37,980 nt of DNA, taken from positions 1-37,980 of the forward strand of contig JAAEPH010000483.1 of NCBI GenBank assembly GCA_024232855.1, in the 5' to 3' direction. The translations under genes and the position numbers were made by a program. The stretch is from Gammaproteobacteria bacterium. Its GTDB lineage: Bacteria > Pseudomonadota > Gammaproteobacteria > GCA-001735895. Every line of letters starts with the position of its first letter. Position 1 is the first letter of the stretch. Below, piece by piece: positions 1-9,237 of this stretch. The notes under the pieces were generated by a model. The model did not search any database, was not told the DNA's origin, and saw only the letters and a program-made list of their open reading frames with translations.

Positions 1-140
1 AAAAATCGCGCAGTATATTGATTTCACAAGGAAATATCCGAAGAAGTCTCGTATCGGTGATTACGAGCGACTGAGGATATATTTCTTGTGGAATCAATAG
101 ACAAGCGAGATTGTGCATATTTATGAATTTTCCGGGCTAG
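1..140. mobile_element. MITE-like palindromic repeat, copy 1 (left end outside window)
   Basis: Bases 1-140 are repeated at 1588-1727 with about 2 mismatches; the sequence is half of a large imperfect inverted repeat (TTGATTTCACAAGGAAATATCC / GGATATATTTCTTGTGGAATCAA). Confidence 0.8.
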
Positions 141-1384
141 GCGCCTTTTCTGGTTTTCGATTTAGCCCTGGCACGAGGGTCGAGTTGAGAGATAGCGGTT
201 GAACTGGCGGGCATATTCACGAAAGCGACATGGGCGTCAACCGGTACCGAATCCCGTTTGTGCATGCGATAAAGCGCAAAGGATACGAAAACAAGACAGA
301 AAAGGATCGTGTGGATAAAGAGACCCGCGGGGCCCAGTACATCCATCGCAAAACTCCCCGTGATGGGACCAAGTGCCATGCCCACGGAAAAAGCCAGCAT
401 CAGGGTTGCGCATAGCGGCACCATCTGTTTTGGCGTAGCATAGTCCCCGGCATGAGACAGGATGATGGGATAAATCGACATCGCGAAGCCGCCCAGAATG
501 CCCACCAGTATCACGTAGGCCCACAGTGACATGGCTGGCATGAAGGCGATGATCGCGGAAGATAATGCCATCATTATCATGCCGAAGATCATGACCTTGC
601 GCCGGTCACGCTTATCCGAGGCCCAGCCCATTGGCCATTGCAGCGCAAGTGCGCCGATTTGCAGCGCCGCACTGAGCATTACAGCGCCCGAAATCTCCAG
701 TCCGATTTCCATTCCATAGAGTGCGATCAGGTTGTTCATCGGGCTGTTGGTCATGCCCAGGCACATACAGCCGACCACCGCCAGCGGGGTTGTCTGGTAG
801 ACCTTTTTAAGGTTCATTCTTGCCTTCATCGGCGGTGTCGGGTTACCCCCTTCGCGCAGTGCGACCGGTAGCAATGAGAGTGAAAAGAGAGCGCTTACCA
901 ACATGAAATGCCAGTTCCCACTGATCGCGGAAAAGGTAAACACCAGCGGCCCGAGCGCCTGGGCCGTCTTGTAGCAAATCATGTAGACACTCATTACGCG
1001 GCCGCGCACCGAGGCTTTCGTCTCGCCGGAAATCCAGCTGTCGGAAATAGTCAGCAAGCCGGCAAAACAGATCCCGGAGAAAATTCGCGCGCTGGTCCAC
1101 AGCGCCAGATCGGTATCGATGGCGAGCGCCAGTGTCAGGGTCGACAATACCGTCGCAAAACAGGCGAAGGCGCGTATATGGCCAATACGCTGAATCAGGC
1201 GTGGCGCGTAGAAACAGCCCAGAAAAAAACCGGTTGCGAAACCAGCCGACATGATTCCGATTTCGGATGTGCTGAATCCCGCCTCCTGCATTCGTAACGG
1301 AAGCAGTGCCGACAGCAGTCCCATGCCGCCTTGCAGGAAGACAACTCCGGTAATTATGGCGCCAACCGCGGTATATGGATTCAT
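137..1384 (-). CDS. MFS transporter (YcaD/sugar-efflux-like)
   Basis: 415 aa, 12-TM-like hydrophobic protein with MFS-like motif (GWASDKRDRRKVM). Stop codon lies in the last bases of the MITE copy. Confidence 0.85.
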   Translation of the reverse strand: MNPYTAVGAIITGVVFLQGGMGLLSALLPLRMQEAGFSTSEIGIMSAGFATGFFLGCFYAPRLIQRIGHIRAFACFATVLSTLTLALAIDTDLALWTSARIFSGICFAGLLTISDSWISGETKASVRGRVMSVYMICYKTAQALGPLVFTFSAISGNWHFMLVSALFSLSLLPVALREGGNPTPPMKARMNLKKVYQTTPLAVVGCMCLGMTNSPMNNLIALYGMEIGLEISGAVMLSAALQIGALALQWPMGWASDKRDRRKVMIFGMIMMALSSAIIAFMPAMSLWAYVILVGILGGFAMSIYPIILSHAGDYATPKQMVPLCATLMLAFSVGMALGPITGSFAMDVLGPAGLFIHTILFCLVFVSFALYRMHKRDSVPVDAHVAFVNMPASSTAISQLDPRARAKSKTRKGA

Positions 1385-1556
1385 ACCGGCAGCTTACTGT
1401 AAATCGATGCGTGGCTTGATGAATTTTTTCGATTGATGCAAACGATCAAGATCGATGGCAAATAATTCATTCAAGCGACTCCATGACTATCTCTTTTAGT
1501 ACAAACTCGGCCTCGCGGTCCTCGCAATGACAGCCGTTTGGAGCTTAAGTAAGCGC

Positions 1557-1730
1557 CATCTAGTCCGGAGAATTCATAAATATACGCAAAAATCGCGCAG
1601 TATATTGATTTCACAAGGAAATATCCGAAGAAGTCTCGTATCGGTGATTACGAGCGACTGAGGATATATTTCTTGTGGAATCAATAGACAAGCTAGATTG
1701 TGCATATTTATGAATTTTCCGGGTTAGATG
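1557..1730. mobile_element. MITE-like palindromic repeat, copy 2 (complete)
   Basis: Imperfect inverted repeat with ~80-nt arms: CATCTAGTCCGGAGAATTCATAAATATACGC... / ...GTGCATATTTATGAATTTTCCGGGTTAGATG; 140 bp shared with copy 1. Confidence 0.8.
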
Positions 1731-1739
1731 AGGAGATCC

Positions 1740-1922
1740 ATGTCTTTACGAAAGTGGGTGCTTGCTTGTACGCTGCCGTGTTTGCCCGTATCGGCGAACG
1801 TCGCCGATCGCGTGCAATCCCGGCTGAATCGCAGCGGTGGGATCGTCAGGATTTATAAGAAATGGTTCGGCAGCTTTGGCGAGAAACCGCCGGCCATGCT
1901 GAATGCGCTCTGTACCAGCTGA
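1740..1922 (+). pseudogene. Internally deleted periplasmic amino-acid-binding protein remnant
   Basis: 60-aa ORF: signal-peptide-like N-terminus (MSLRKWVLACTLPCLPVSA) joined to a typical SBP_bac_3 C-terminal motif (SGGIVRIYKKWFGS); the ~200-aa middle is missing. Confidence 0.55.
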
Positions 1923-2011
1923 ATGCAACATCCTCGTAGGCAGCAACTGAAGGAGCCTGACTCCGGCCGCCGGATTGCGGATAGACTGTCCGGCATGGTC
2001 GCCCCCGTCTG

Positions 2012-2809
2012 ATGAAGGTGTTTTCGTTTATGACGCGCAAACCAACGCTGATACTGGTGGCGCTTTTTGCGTTGCTGTGGCAGCCGCATTGCTTTGCAGA
2101 TGACGTTCCCGTAATTGCGGCGGCATCCGATCTGAGTTACGCGCTGGGCAAGGTGGTTGAGCGCTTCACCCGCGAAACAGGCCGGAAGCTCAGGGTCAGC
2201 TTTGGCTCCTCCGGTAATCTCATGCGCATGATCGAACAGGGAGGCCCGTTTGAAATGTTCATGTCAGCCGACGAAAACTATGTTTTCCGGTTAGCCGGGC
2301 AGGGGCAAACCGTCGATCGCGGGCGAATTTATGCGCTTGGGCGCCTTGCCCTGTTTGCGCCTCGGGGATCGGCACTTGAACCGTCGCTGGATTTGGCAAG
2401 ACTCCCGGATTTGCTGGCGGACGGCAGGGTGAGAAAATTCGCCATTGCCAACCCGCTGCACGCCCCCTATGGAAAAGCCGCGCGCGAAGCGCTGCTAAAA
2501 CTGAATCTGTGGCAGGATATCGAGAACGCGCTGGTGTTCGGGGAAAGCGCCAGTCAGGCGACGTTGTTTGCCGCATCGGGTTCGACCCAGGGTGCAATCA
2601 TTCCTCATTCGTTGGCGCTTAACCCGGGCATATCGGCAAAAGGTTCGTTTCGCCTGATTGACAGGAATTTGCATAATCCATTAAGGCAGCGAATGGTGTT
2701 GCTCAAAAATGCCAGTGACACGGCCCGGCAATTCTACGATTATATGCAGACAACCACGGCGCAGGAAATCCTGGGGAAAAGTGGCTTCACGATACCGGGG
2801 GATCTGTGA
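2012..2809 (+). CDS. modA: Molybdate ABC transporter substrate-binding protein ModA
   Basis: Signal peptide, then AAASDLSYAL...FGSSGNLMRMIEQGGPFEMFMSAD, typical ModA; followed by modB and modC. Confidence 0.88.
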   Translation: MKVFSFMTRKPTLILVALFALLWQPHCFADDVPVIAAASDLSYALGKVVERFTRETGRKLRVSFGSSGNLMRMIEQGGPFEMFMSADENYVFRLAGQGQTVDRGRIYALGRLALFAPRGSALEPSLDLARLPDLLADGRVRKFAIANPLHAPYGKAAREALLKLNLWQDIENALVFGESASQATLFAASGSTQGAIIPHSLALNPGISAKGSFRLIDRNLHNPLRQRMVLLKNASDTARQFYDYMQTTTAQEILGKSGFTIPGDL

Positions 2810-2823
2810 GGGTGTTTTAGATA

Positions 2824-3492
2824 ATGGAATGGAATGCACTAGATCTTTCACTGAAGCTGGCTTTTTGGACCTGTGCCATATTGCTGCCGCTTGCAGTGAT
2901 GATCGGTCGTCTGCTGGCCTGGAACCGCTTCCGCGGCAAGGCTTTTGTCGAGGCTCTTGTTGCCGTTCCTCTGGTGCTGCCGCCAACCGTACTGGGGTAC
3001 TACCTGATCCTCTCATTCGGTAATACTTCGGCAGTAGGACGAATCTATGAAACCCTGACCGGTCACGGGCTGGTGTTTACCTTCGACGGGCTGCTGCTCG
3101 CTTCCATTATTTTCAACCTGCCGTTTGCGGTGCAACCCATGCAGCGCGCCTTCGAGGCGGTCCCGATGAGCGTACGCGAGGCGGCCTGGTGCTGCGGGCT
3201 GTCACATTGGCAGACCTTTTGGCGCATCGAATTGCCGCTGGCCTGGACCGGCATTCTGTCAGCCCTGGTTCTGACCTTTGCGCATACCCTCGGCGAGTTT
3301 GGAGTGGTATTGATGATGGGCGGCAATATTCCCGAACAAACCAGGACGCTTTCCATCGCAATCTATGATCGTGTTCAAATGTTCGATTTCGACTCGGCGG
3401 GTGTCATGTCCGCCCTGTTATTGTGCTTTTCCGTCGTCGCCATAAGTTTTGTCTACGTGCTGGGTTATCGCGGCAGGCGGAATCATGCCTGA
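2824..3492 (+). CDS. modB: Molybdate ABC transporter permease ModB
   Basis: 222-aa permease (VPLVLPPTVLGYYLI, LGEFGVVLMMGGNIPEQTRT). Confidence 0.9.
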   Translation: MEWNALDLSLKLAFWTCAILLPLAVMIGRLLAWNRFRGKAFVEALVAVPLVLPPTVLGYYLILSFGNTSAVGRIYETLTGHGLVFTFDGLLLASIIFNLPFAVQPMQRAFEAVPMSVREAAWCCGLSHWQTFWRIELPLAWTGILSALVLTFAHTLGEFGVVLMMGGNIPEQTRTLSIAIYDRVQMFDFDSAGVMSALLLCFSVVAISFVYVLGYRGRRNHA

Positions 3493-4621
3493 ATTCGACC
3501 CGGGCCTGAAAGTTTGGGTGGAGCAGGAGAAACCCGTACCGTTAAACGCGGAAATCTACTGTGCCCCCGGCGAGATGATTGCGTTGATCGGTCCTTCGGG
3601 CGGCGGTAAAACCAGCCTGTTGCGCATCATTGCGGGTCTCGCCAAACCCGGCAAAGGTCATATCTCCTGTGCTGGTGAAACCTGGCTGGATATCGAGCGG
3701 GGAAAGAACTTATCTCCCCAGCAAAGGAGAATCGGCTACGTGTTTCAGGACTATGCGCTGTTTTCGCATATGTCCGCCATACATAATATCGAAGCCGCGT
3801 TACTGCATCTGCCGAAGGCCGAACGTCGAAGCAAGGCCACCGGGTTGATTGAGATGGTGAATCTGAGTGGTCTCGAGGAGCGCTTGCCAGGGCAGCTTTC
3901 CGGCGGTCAACGTCAGCGTGTTGCGCTGGCGCGCGCGCTGGCGCGTGAGCCGCAGGTGCTATTGATGGATGAACCCTTTTCGGCGGTCGACCAGGTTACC
4001 CGGCGTAAACTTCGGTATGAGCTGGTGCAGTTGCGTCTGAGAATCAACCTGCCCATCATCCTTGTCACCCATGACCTCAATGACGCGATGTTACTCGCGG
4101 ACCGTATCTACGCCGTCTCGCGCGGAGAGACCCTGCAAAGTGGCACACCGATGGAACTGATACGATACCCCGACAATATCTCCGTAGCCCGGTTGATGGA
4201 TCTGCGGAATGTCTTTGAAGGGCGGGTGATCGAGCATGACGATGCCAGTGAACTAACCCGGGTCAGGTGGCTTGACTACGAGCTGGAGGCGCGGTTGCAA
4301 AGAAGGCATGAACCTGGCGAAACGGTTAACTGGGTAGTGCCAAGCTCTTATGTCGTGTTGCATCGGCGTCACCGCCCCTCGCTGGGTGAGCGGGAAAACC
4401 CGGTGCATGGCGTGGTCGGCGAATGCACCGTAATGGGTGAAAATACGGTGATTTCGGTGTGGGTTAACAATGACAGGGAACACCGGCTTGGGCTGACGGT
4501 TTCAAATCATGTCGCCGAGCGGAATTCCCTCGATATCGGCGCCGACATATCCGTTTCCTTGTTGCAACAAGGTATACATTTGATGCCCCTGCAGGCCAGG
4601 GACGTTTCCCGCGATACCTGA
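3485..4621 (+). CDS. modC: Molybdate ABC transporter ATP-binding protein ModC
   Basis: Walker A GPSGGGKTS, signature LSGGQRQRVALARAL, Walker B LLMDEPFSAVD; C-terminal MOP-like region. ATG at 3485 overlaps the modB stop. Confidence 0.87.
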   Translation: MPEFDPGLKVWVEQEKPVPLNAEIYCAPGEMIALIGPSGGGKTSLLRIIAGLAKPGKGHISCAGETWLDIERGKNLSPQQRRIGYVFQDYALFSHMSAIHNIEAALLHLPKAERRSKATGLIEMVNLSGLEERLPGQLSGGQRQRVALARALAREPQVLLMDEPFSAVDQVTRRKLRYELVQLRLRINLPIILVTHDLNDAMLLADRIYAVSRGETLQSGTPMELIRYPDNISVARLMDLRNVFEGRVIEHDDASELTRVRWLDYELEARLQRRHEPGETVNWVVPSSYVVLHRRHRPSLGERENPVHGVVGECTVMGENTVISVWVNNDREHRLGLTVSNHVAERNSLDIGADISVSLLQQGIHLMPLQARDVSRDT

Positions 4622-4693
4622 ATCTGCTGCCGCCGGCCTGCACGAAATCATCCCCGATACGATACCGACATGATTTCCTGCGTGCATGGAATA

Positions 4694-5443
4694 TTACAGG
4701 TTTAGTAGCTGCTGGATCCCGATTGCGGTACCGAAAAATACCAGCAGCACGGCAATCAATTTCCGAATCGGCTCGGTTGGTAATCGATGCACCAGTAATG
4801 CGCCACCAAAAGCCCCAATCACAAGCACGGTTGCAATTACCAGCACCAGGTCAAAGTTCAGGTTTCCCGACAGCCAGTTCCCTACGCTTGCAAAAGCGGC
4901 TATCGGCAATTGAATTGCCTGGCTCAAGCCAATCGCCGTGAGCACCGGCAAGCCGAGGAAAATGATGATCGGAACCAGGATCAACGGACCGCCTGTTCCG
5001 GTAATGGCCGAACCAAAGCCGGTAATCGCGCCGATGACGATATACTGCGCGGGGCTGAGCTGTCGTGAAGTCTGTTTCCGTGCCGGCTTTCGATAAGTCT
5101 TGATCAACGCGTCAACCCCGCTCACGATCATCAGCATGGCGATCAGCAACATAACCGCAACCGCGGGGATGCTGAGCAGCGAAACCGAGCCCAGAAATGC
5201 TGCCGGCACCGCACCCAGGCAAAGCCAGATTACCTTTGGCCACTGTATCGACCCGTGCCGCGCATAGACGATAACACCAATGACCCCGGTCGCCAGAAAG
5301 CTGAGTGTGCAGACCGGCACTGCTTCGTGCACGCCGATGCCGGCGATCAGGGTAAGCGCGGGCACCAGTAATACGCCACCAATACCGATCGCGCCGATCA
5401 GCACGCCGACGATAAGACAGATTGAAACTAGAGCGATTGACAC
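4694..5443 (-). CDS. Sulfite exporter TauE/SafE family permease
   Basis: 249 aa; duplicated GIGGVLLVPALTL / TGTGGPLILVPIIIFLG motifs typical of TauE/SafE. Confidence 0.85.
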   Translation of the reverse strand: MSIALVSICLIVGVLIGAIGIGGVLLVPALTLIAGIGVHEAVPVCTLSFLATGVIGVIVYARHGSIQWPKVIWLCLGAVPAAFLGSVSLLSIPAVAVMLLIAMLMIVSGVDALIKTYRKPARKQTSRQLSPAQYIVIGAITGFGSAITGTGGPLILVPIIIFLGLPVLTAIGLSQAIQLPIAAFASVGNWLSGNLNFDLVLVIATVLVIGAFGGALLVHRLPTEPIRKLIAVLLVFFGTAIGIQQLLNL

Positions 5444-5699
5444 CAGCAGGCCCCGGGCAATTGAAACATGGTTATCCCCGGCAGCTTACCATTATCCGGG
5501 GGATCGGTGCCGGCCGATCTTCACTGCTTCAAGGCTGCAATCGGAATCATAGTACATTCGACACCGGCCCACTGTTGTCCCGTTAACATAGTACAAACCT
5601 GGCATGAAACCTTACTGTACAAAGCCTGCTGAAGTTCTGTTGCCTGGGAGATATGAAAATCATCTGGGCGTTCGTCCTTCTGGAGCGTCCCTCACGACG

Positions 5700-5800
5700 C
5701 CCGCTGCCGGGGTTTGCGCGCTGGCTCCGATGGGCCATCCCTGGCCCGGTCCCGCGGCTATCCTGCCGCTAGTCGCCTGCGCGCAAACCCCGGCAGCGGG
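5700..5800. repeat. Long hairpin repeat (22-bp perfect arms) abutting a CDS stop codon
   Basis: CCCGCTGCCGGGGTTTGCGCGC (5700-5721) and its exact reverse complement (5779-5800). Confidence 0.85.
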
Positions 5801-6655
5801 CTAGATCAGCGTAGCACGCACGTGCTCGAGGTAAATGTCTCGTAACTGCAGCGTTACCGGCCCCGGCTTACCGGCGCTCATTTCGTGGTCGTCGATTTGC
5901 ACCACCGGCAGAATATAATCCGATGCGCAGCTGATAAAAGCTTCGTCCGCATCCAGCGCCTGTTGCAGCGTGAAGCGGGTTTCGCTTAGCTCAAATCCCT
6001 TCGACTCGCACAGGGCGATGATGGCGCGCCGCGTCACGCCTAACAGAATGTCGTTGCTCAGCGCGCGCGTCAGAATCGCGTTGTCGCGGATAATGAAGAA
6101 GCTGGTGCTGCCGCCCTCGGTGACAAAGCCGTCGGCATCGATCATCAGCGCCTCGGAGGCGCCGGCATCGTGCGCCGCCTTCTTGGCCAGCACCTGGCCA
6201 AGCAGGTTGACCGACTTGATGTCGCGCCGCGCCCAGCGAATGTCATCCGTGCTGGCCAGCTTGACACCGTGCGCGCCGCTGTCGCGTTCGCCCTGCGTTT
6301 TTTCCTGGGTGAACATGAATACGGTGGGCTCGATGCCTTTGGGCCAGACGAAATCGCGTTCGGCGACACCGCGTGTCACCTGCATGTAGACCAGGCCTTC
6401 GTCGATGTGATTGAGTTCGACCAGGCGGCGTAACGCCTGCAGGATTTGCGCCTGCGTGAGCGGTGACTCGATCCCCAGTTTTTGCAGCGAACCGAAGTAG
6501 CGCTGCATGTGGTGCTCGAAATCGATCAACCTGCCGTCGAGCACGCCGGCGACATCATAGACGGCGTCACCAAAGGTGACCGAGCGGTCAAAAATTGAAA
6601 TTTTGGCCTCATGATCCGGGACATAATCGCCATTTAAATACACGATACGGGACAT
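5801..6655 (-). CDS. Class IV aminotransferase (D-amino-acid / branched-chain type)
   Basis: MSRIVYLNGDYVPDHEAKISIFDRSVTFGDAVYDVAGV..., EGGSTSFFII; preferred start at 6655 rather than 6772. Confidence 0.85.
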   Translation of the reverse strand: MSRIVYLNGDYVPDHEAKISIFDRSVTFGDAVYDVAGVLDGRLIDFEHHMQRYFGSLQKLGIESPLTQAQILQALRRLVELNHIDEGLVYMQVTRGVAERDFVWPKGIEPTVFMFTQEKTQGERDSGAHGVKLASTDDIRWARRDIKSVNLLGQVLAKKAAHDAGASEALMIDADGFVTEGGSTSFFIIRDNAILTRALSNDILLGVTRRAIIALCESKGFELSETRFTLQQALDADEAFISCASDYILPVVQIDDHEMSAGKPGPVTLQLRDIYLEHVRATLI

Positions 6656-6704
6656 TAGCTTGCTACGCCTTTTAATAATTGCCTGAAATGCTAGCATACA
6701 CCGC

Positions 6705-8168
6705 ATGCCGCAATCCCGTCGCCAGAAACTTGCTGTACGCTTTCGCGAATTCCTCCCCGGTGAGAGCGTCATCGATCAACCGACCTCGCTCGCGGCCTAC
6801 GAATGCGACGGCTTGAGCGCCTATCGCGAGCAACCGCTGCTGGTGCTGCTGCCGGAGACCGTCGAACAGGTGCAGCAGGTGATGCGTCTGTGCCATGAGG
6901 AACGCCTGCCGGTGGTCAGCCGCGGCGCCGGCACCAGCCTGTCCGGCGGCGCCCTGCCGCATGCCGAGGGCGTGGTGTTGAGCCTGGCGAAGATGAGCCG
7001 CATATTGAAGGTCGATCACCTGTCACGCCTCGCGGTGGTCGAACCGGGGGTGCGCAATCTCGCCATCTCGGAAGCGGTCAGTTCGCAGGGACTTTATTAT
7101 GCGCCCGACCCGTCATCGCAGATCGCCTGCACGATCGGCGGCAATGTCGCCGAGAATGCAGGCGGTGTCCATTGCCTCAAGTACGGCTTGACGCTGCACA
7201 ATATTCTCGCGCTCAAGCTGGTAGCCGCCGACGGCGAAATCTTCGAGATCGACCAGCGCTCGCTGCAAAGCGACGGTTACGATTTGATGCCACTGTTGGT
7301 GGGATCGGAAGGCATGCTCGCCATCGTCGTCGAAGTCACCGTCAAGCTGTTGCCGATTCCGCGCTGTGCGCGTGTCGTCATGGGCGTGTTCGATTCGGTC
7401 GAAAAGGCGGGCGACAGCGTCGCCGCCATCATCGCCGAAGGCATTATCCCGGCGGGTGTCGAAATGATGGATAACCTGGCGATTCGCGCCGCCGAGGACT
7501 TCGTCCACGCCGGCTACCCGGTCGATGCCGAGGCTATCCTGATCTGCGAACTCGACGGCACCGGGGAAGAGGTGGTCACGCAGATCGAACGGGTGGAAGA
7601 AGTGCTTAAAAAAGGCGGCGCGGTTGAAACCCGCCTCGCCAGGGATGAAGCCGAGAGGCTGTTGTTCTGGTCGGGACGCAAGGCGGCCTTTCCGGCGGTC
7701 GGGCGTATTTCCCCGGATTATTACTGCATCGATGGCACCATTCCGAGAAAGTCGCTGTCGGCGGTACTCGCCGGCGTGCGCGAACTGTCCGGGCAATACG
7801 GTTTGCGGGTCGCCAATGTGTTTCACGCCGGCGACGGCAACCTGCATCCGCTCATCCTGTATGACTCCAACAATGAAGGCGAGCTCGAAAAAACCGAGGA
7901 ACTGGGCAGCAAGATCCTGCAGTTGTGTATTCATCACGGCGGTACCATCACCGGTGAACACGGTGTCGGCGTCGAAAAGCTGGGGGAAATGTGCGTTCAG
8001 TTCGGTGAGCCCGAGCGCAACCAGTTTCATGCGATTCGCGAATGCTTCGACCCGTTGAGGTTGTTGAATCCGGGCAAGGCGATTCCGACGCTGGCGCGCT
8101 GCGCCGAGTTCAACGCGATGCATGTTCATAACGGCGAGCTGCGTTTTCCCGAGCTCGAGCGGTTTTGA
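6705..8168 (+). CDS. glcD: Glycolate oxidase FAD-linked subunit GlcD
   Basis: 487 aa; FAD_binding_4 (SRGAGTSLSGGALPHAEGVVLSL) and C-terminal (NVFHAGDGNLHPLILYD...GEHGVGVEK) motifs; followed by glcE and glcF. Confidence 0.9.
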   Translation: MPQSRRQKLAVRFREFLPGESVIDQPTSLAAYECDGLSAYREQPLLVLLPETVEQVQQVMRLCHEERLPVVSRGAGTSLSGGALPHAEGVVLSLAKMSRILKVDHLSRLAVVEPGVRNLAISEAVSSQGLYYAPDPSSQIACTIGGNVAENAGGVHCLKYGLTLHNILALKLVAADGEIFEIDQRSLQSDGYDLMPLLVGSEGMLAIVVEVTVKLLPIPRCARVVMGVFDSVEKAGDSVAAIIAEGIIPAGVEMMDNLAIRAAEDFVHAGYPVDAEAILICELDGTGEEVVTQIERVEEVLKKGGAVETRLARDEAERLLFWSGRKAAFPAVGRISPDYYCIDGTIPRKSLSAVLAGVRELSGQYGLRVANVFHAGDGNLHPLILYDSNNEGELEKTEELGSKILQLCIHHGGTITGEHGVGVEKLGEMCVQFGEPERNQFHAIRECFDPLRLLNPGKAIPTLARCAEFNAMHVHNGELRFPELERF

Positions 8169-9235
8169 TGGACGCCATTGCCGACGTCGACATCGGGGCT
8201 GAACTCGCCACGCAGGTTGCCGCGGTCGCCGCGGCCGGCGGTGCCGTCGAAATTGTCGGTAGTGGCAGCAAGCGTTTTTATGGAGAGCCGATCGAGGCGT
8301 TGCCGATTGAGGTCGCAGCGCATAGCGGCGTTATCGACTACGATCCGGCGGAACTGGTCATCACCCTGCGTGCTGGTTGCCGGCTGCGCGAAGTCGAGGC
8401 GCTGCTCGCGCGGAATCGGCAGATGTTCGGTTTCGAGCCGCCATATTTCGGCGTCGACGCGACCATCGGCGGTATGGTAGCCAGCGGGCTTGCCGGCCCG
8501 CGCCGCGCCTTTGCCGGCAGCATTCGTGATTTTGTACTGGGTGCAAAAATTCTCGACGGGCGCGGAGAAACAATGCAGTTCGGCGGCCGCGTGATCAAGA
8601 ATGTGGCCGGCTTCGACGTATCGCGCCTGCTGGTCGGTTCGCTCGGTACCCTCGGCGTCATTCTCGAAGTTTCGATCCGCGTGATACCGATGTTTGAAAC
8701 CGAAGCGACGCTCGTTTTTCGTCACGATAGCGCCGATGAGCATATCCGCTGGGTCAATCAACTGGGTTCCGAACCCTACCCGATTTCGGCATCGGCGTGG
8801 TCTGGTGGGCTCAGCCACCTGCGCCTGTCGGGTAGTGAGCAGGGCGTGTGCCACGCCACCGGCCAGCTTGGCGGAGATCCGGTCACGCCGGAATGGGATG
8901 CCATCAGGGAACAGAGTCATGAATTCTTCGTGCCGGATCAGCCGTTAACCCGAATATCGCTGCCATCAGCCTGTACCGACCTGTCGCCGCAGGCGCCGCA
9001 GATGATCGAATGGGGCGGCGCACAGCGCTGGTTGTATGGAGACGTCGACATCGATTCGCTGCGCCGCCAGGCTGACCCCCTGGGTGGCAGCGTCTGCGCA
9101 TTTCGAGGCCATGCGTCCGAAATTCGGGTATTTCACCCGCCGGCGCCAGCCCTCCTCAAACTGCAGCGTGGTATCAAGTCGAGTTTCGACCCGGCCGGCA
9201 TTTTTAATGTCGGCAAGCTGTATCCCGAGCTGTAG
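8168..9235 (+). CDS. glcE: Glycolate oxidase FAD-binding subunit GlcE
   Basis: ATG overlaps the glcD TGA; FAD_binding_4 motifs (IGGMVASGLAGPRRAFAGSIRDFVLGAKILDG). Confidence 0.9.
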   Translation: MDAIADVDIGAELATQVAAVAAAGGAVEIVGSGSKRFYGEPIEALPIEVAAHSGVIDYDPAELVITLRAGCRLREVEALLARNRQMFGFEPPYFGVDATIGGMVASGLAGPRRAFAGSIRDFVLGAKILDGRGETMQFGGRVIKNVAGFDVSRLLVGSLGTLGVILEVSIRVIPMFETEATLVFRHDSADEHIRWVNQLGSEPYPISASAWSGGLSHLRLSGSEQGVCHATGQLGGDPVTPEWDAIREQSHEFFVPDQPLTRISLPSACTDLSPQAPQMIEWGGAQRWLYGDVDIDSLRRQADPLGGSVCAFRGHASEIRVFHPPAPALLKLQRGIKSSFDPAGIFNVGKLYPEL

Positions 9236-9237
9236 GC

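Noticed and set aside
7113-8129. 338-aa minus-strand ORF antisense to glcD
   Set aside because: High-GC shadow ORF; the plus strand encodes an unmistakable GlcD and the minus product has no recognisable domain.
8126-8920. 264-aa minus-strand ORF antisense to glcE
   Set aside because: Shadow ORF, low-complexity charged composition.
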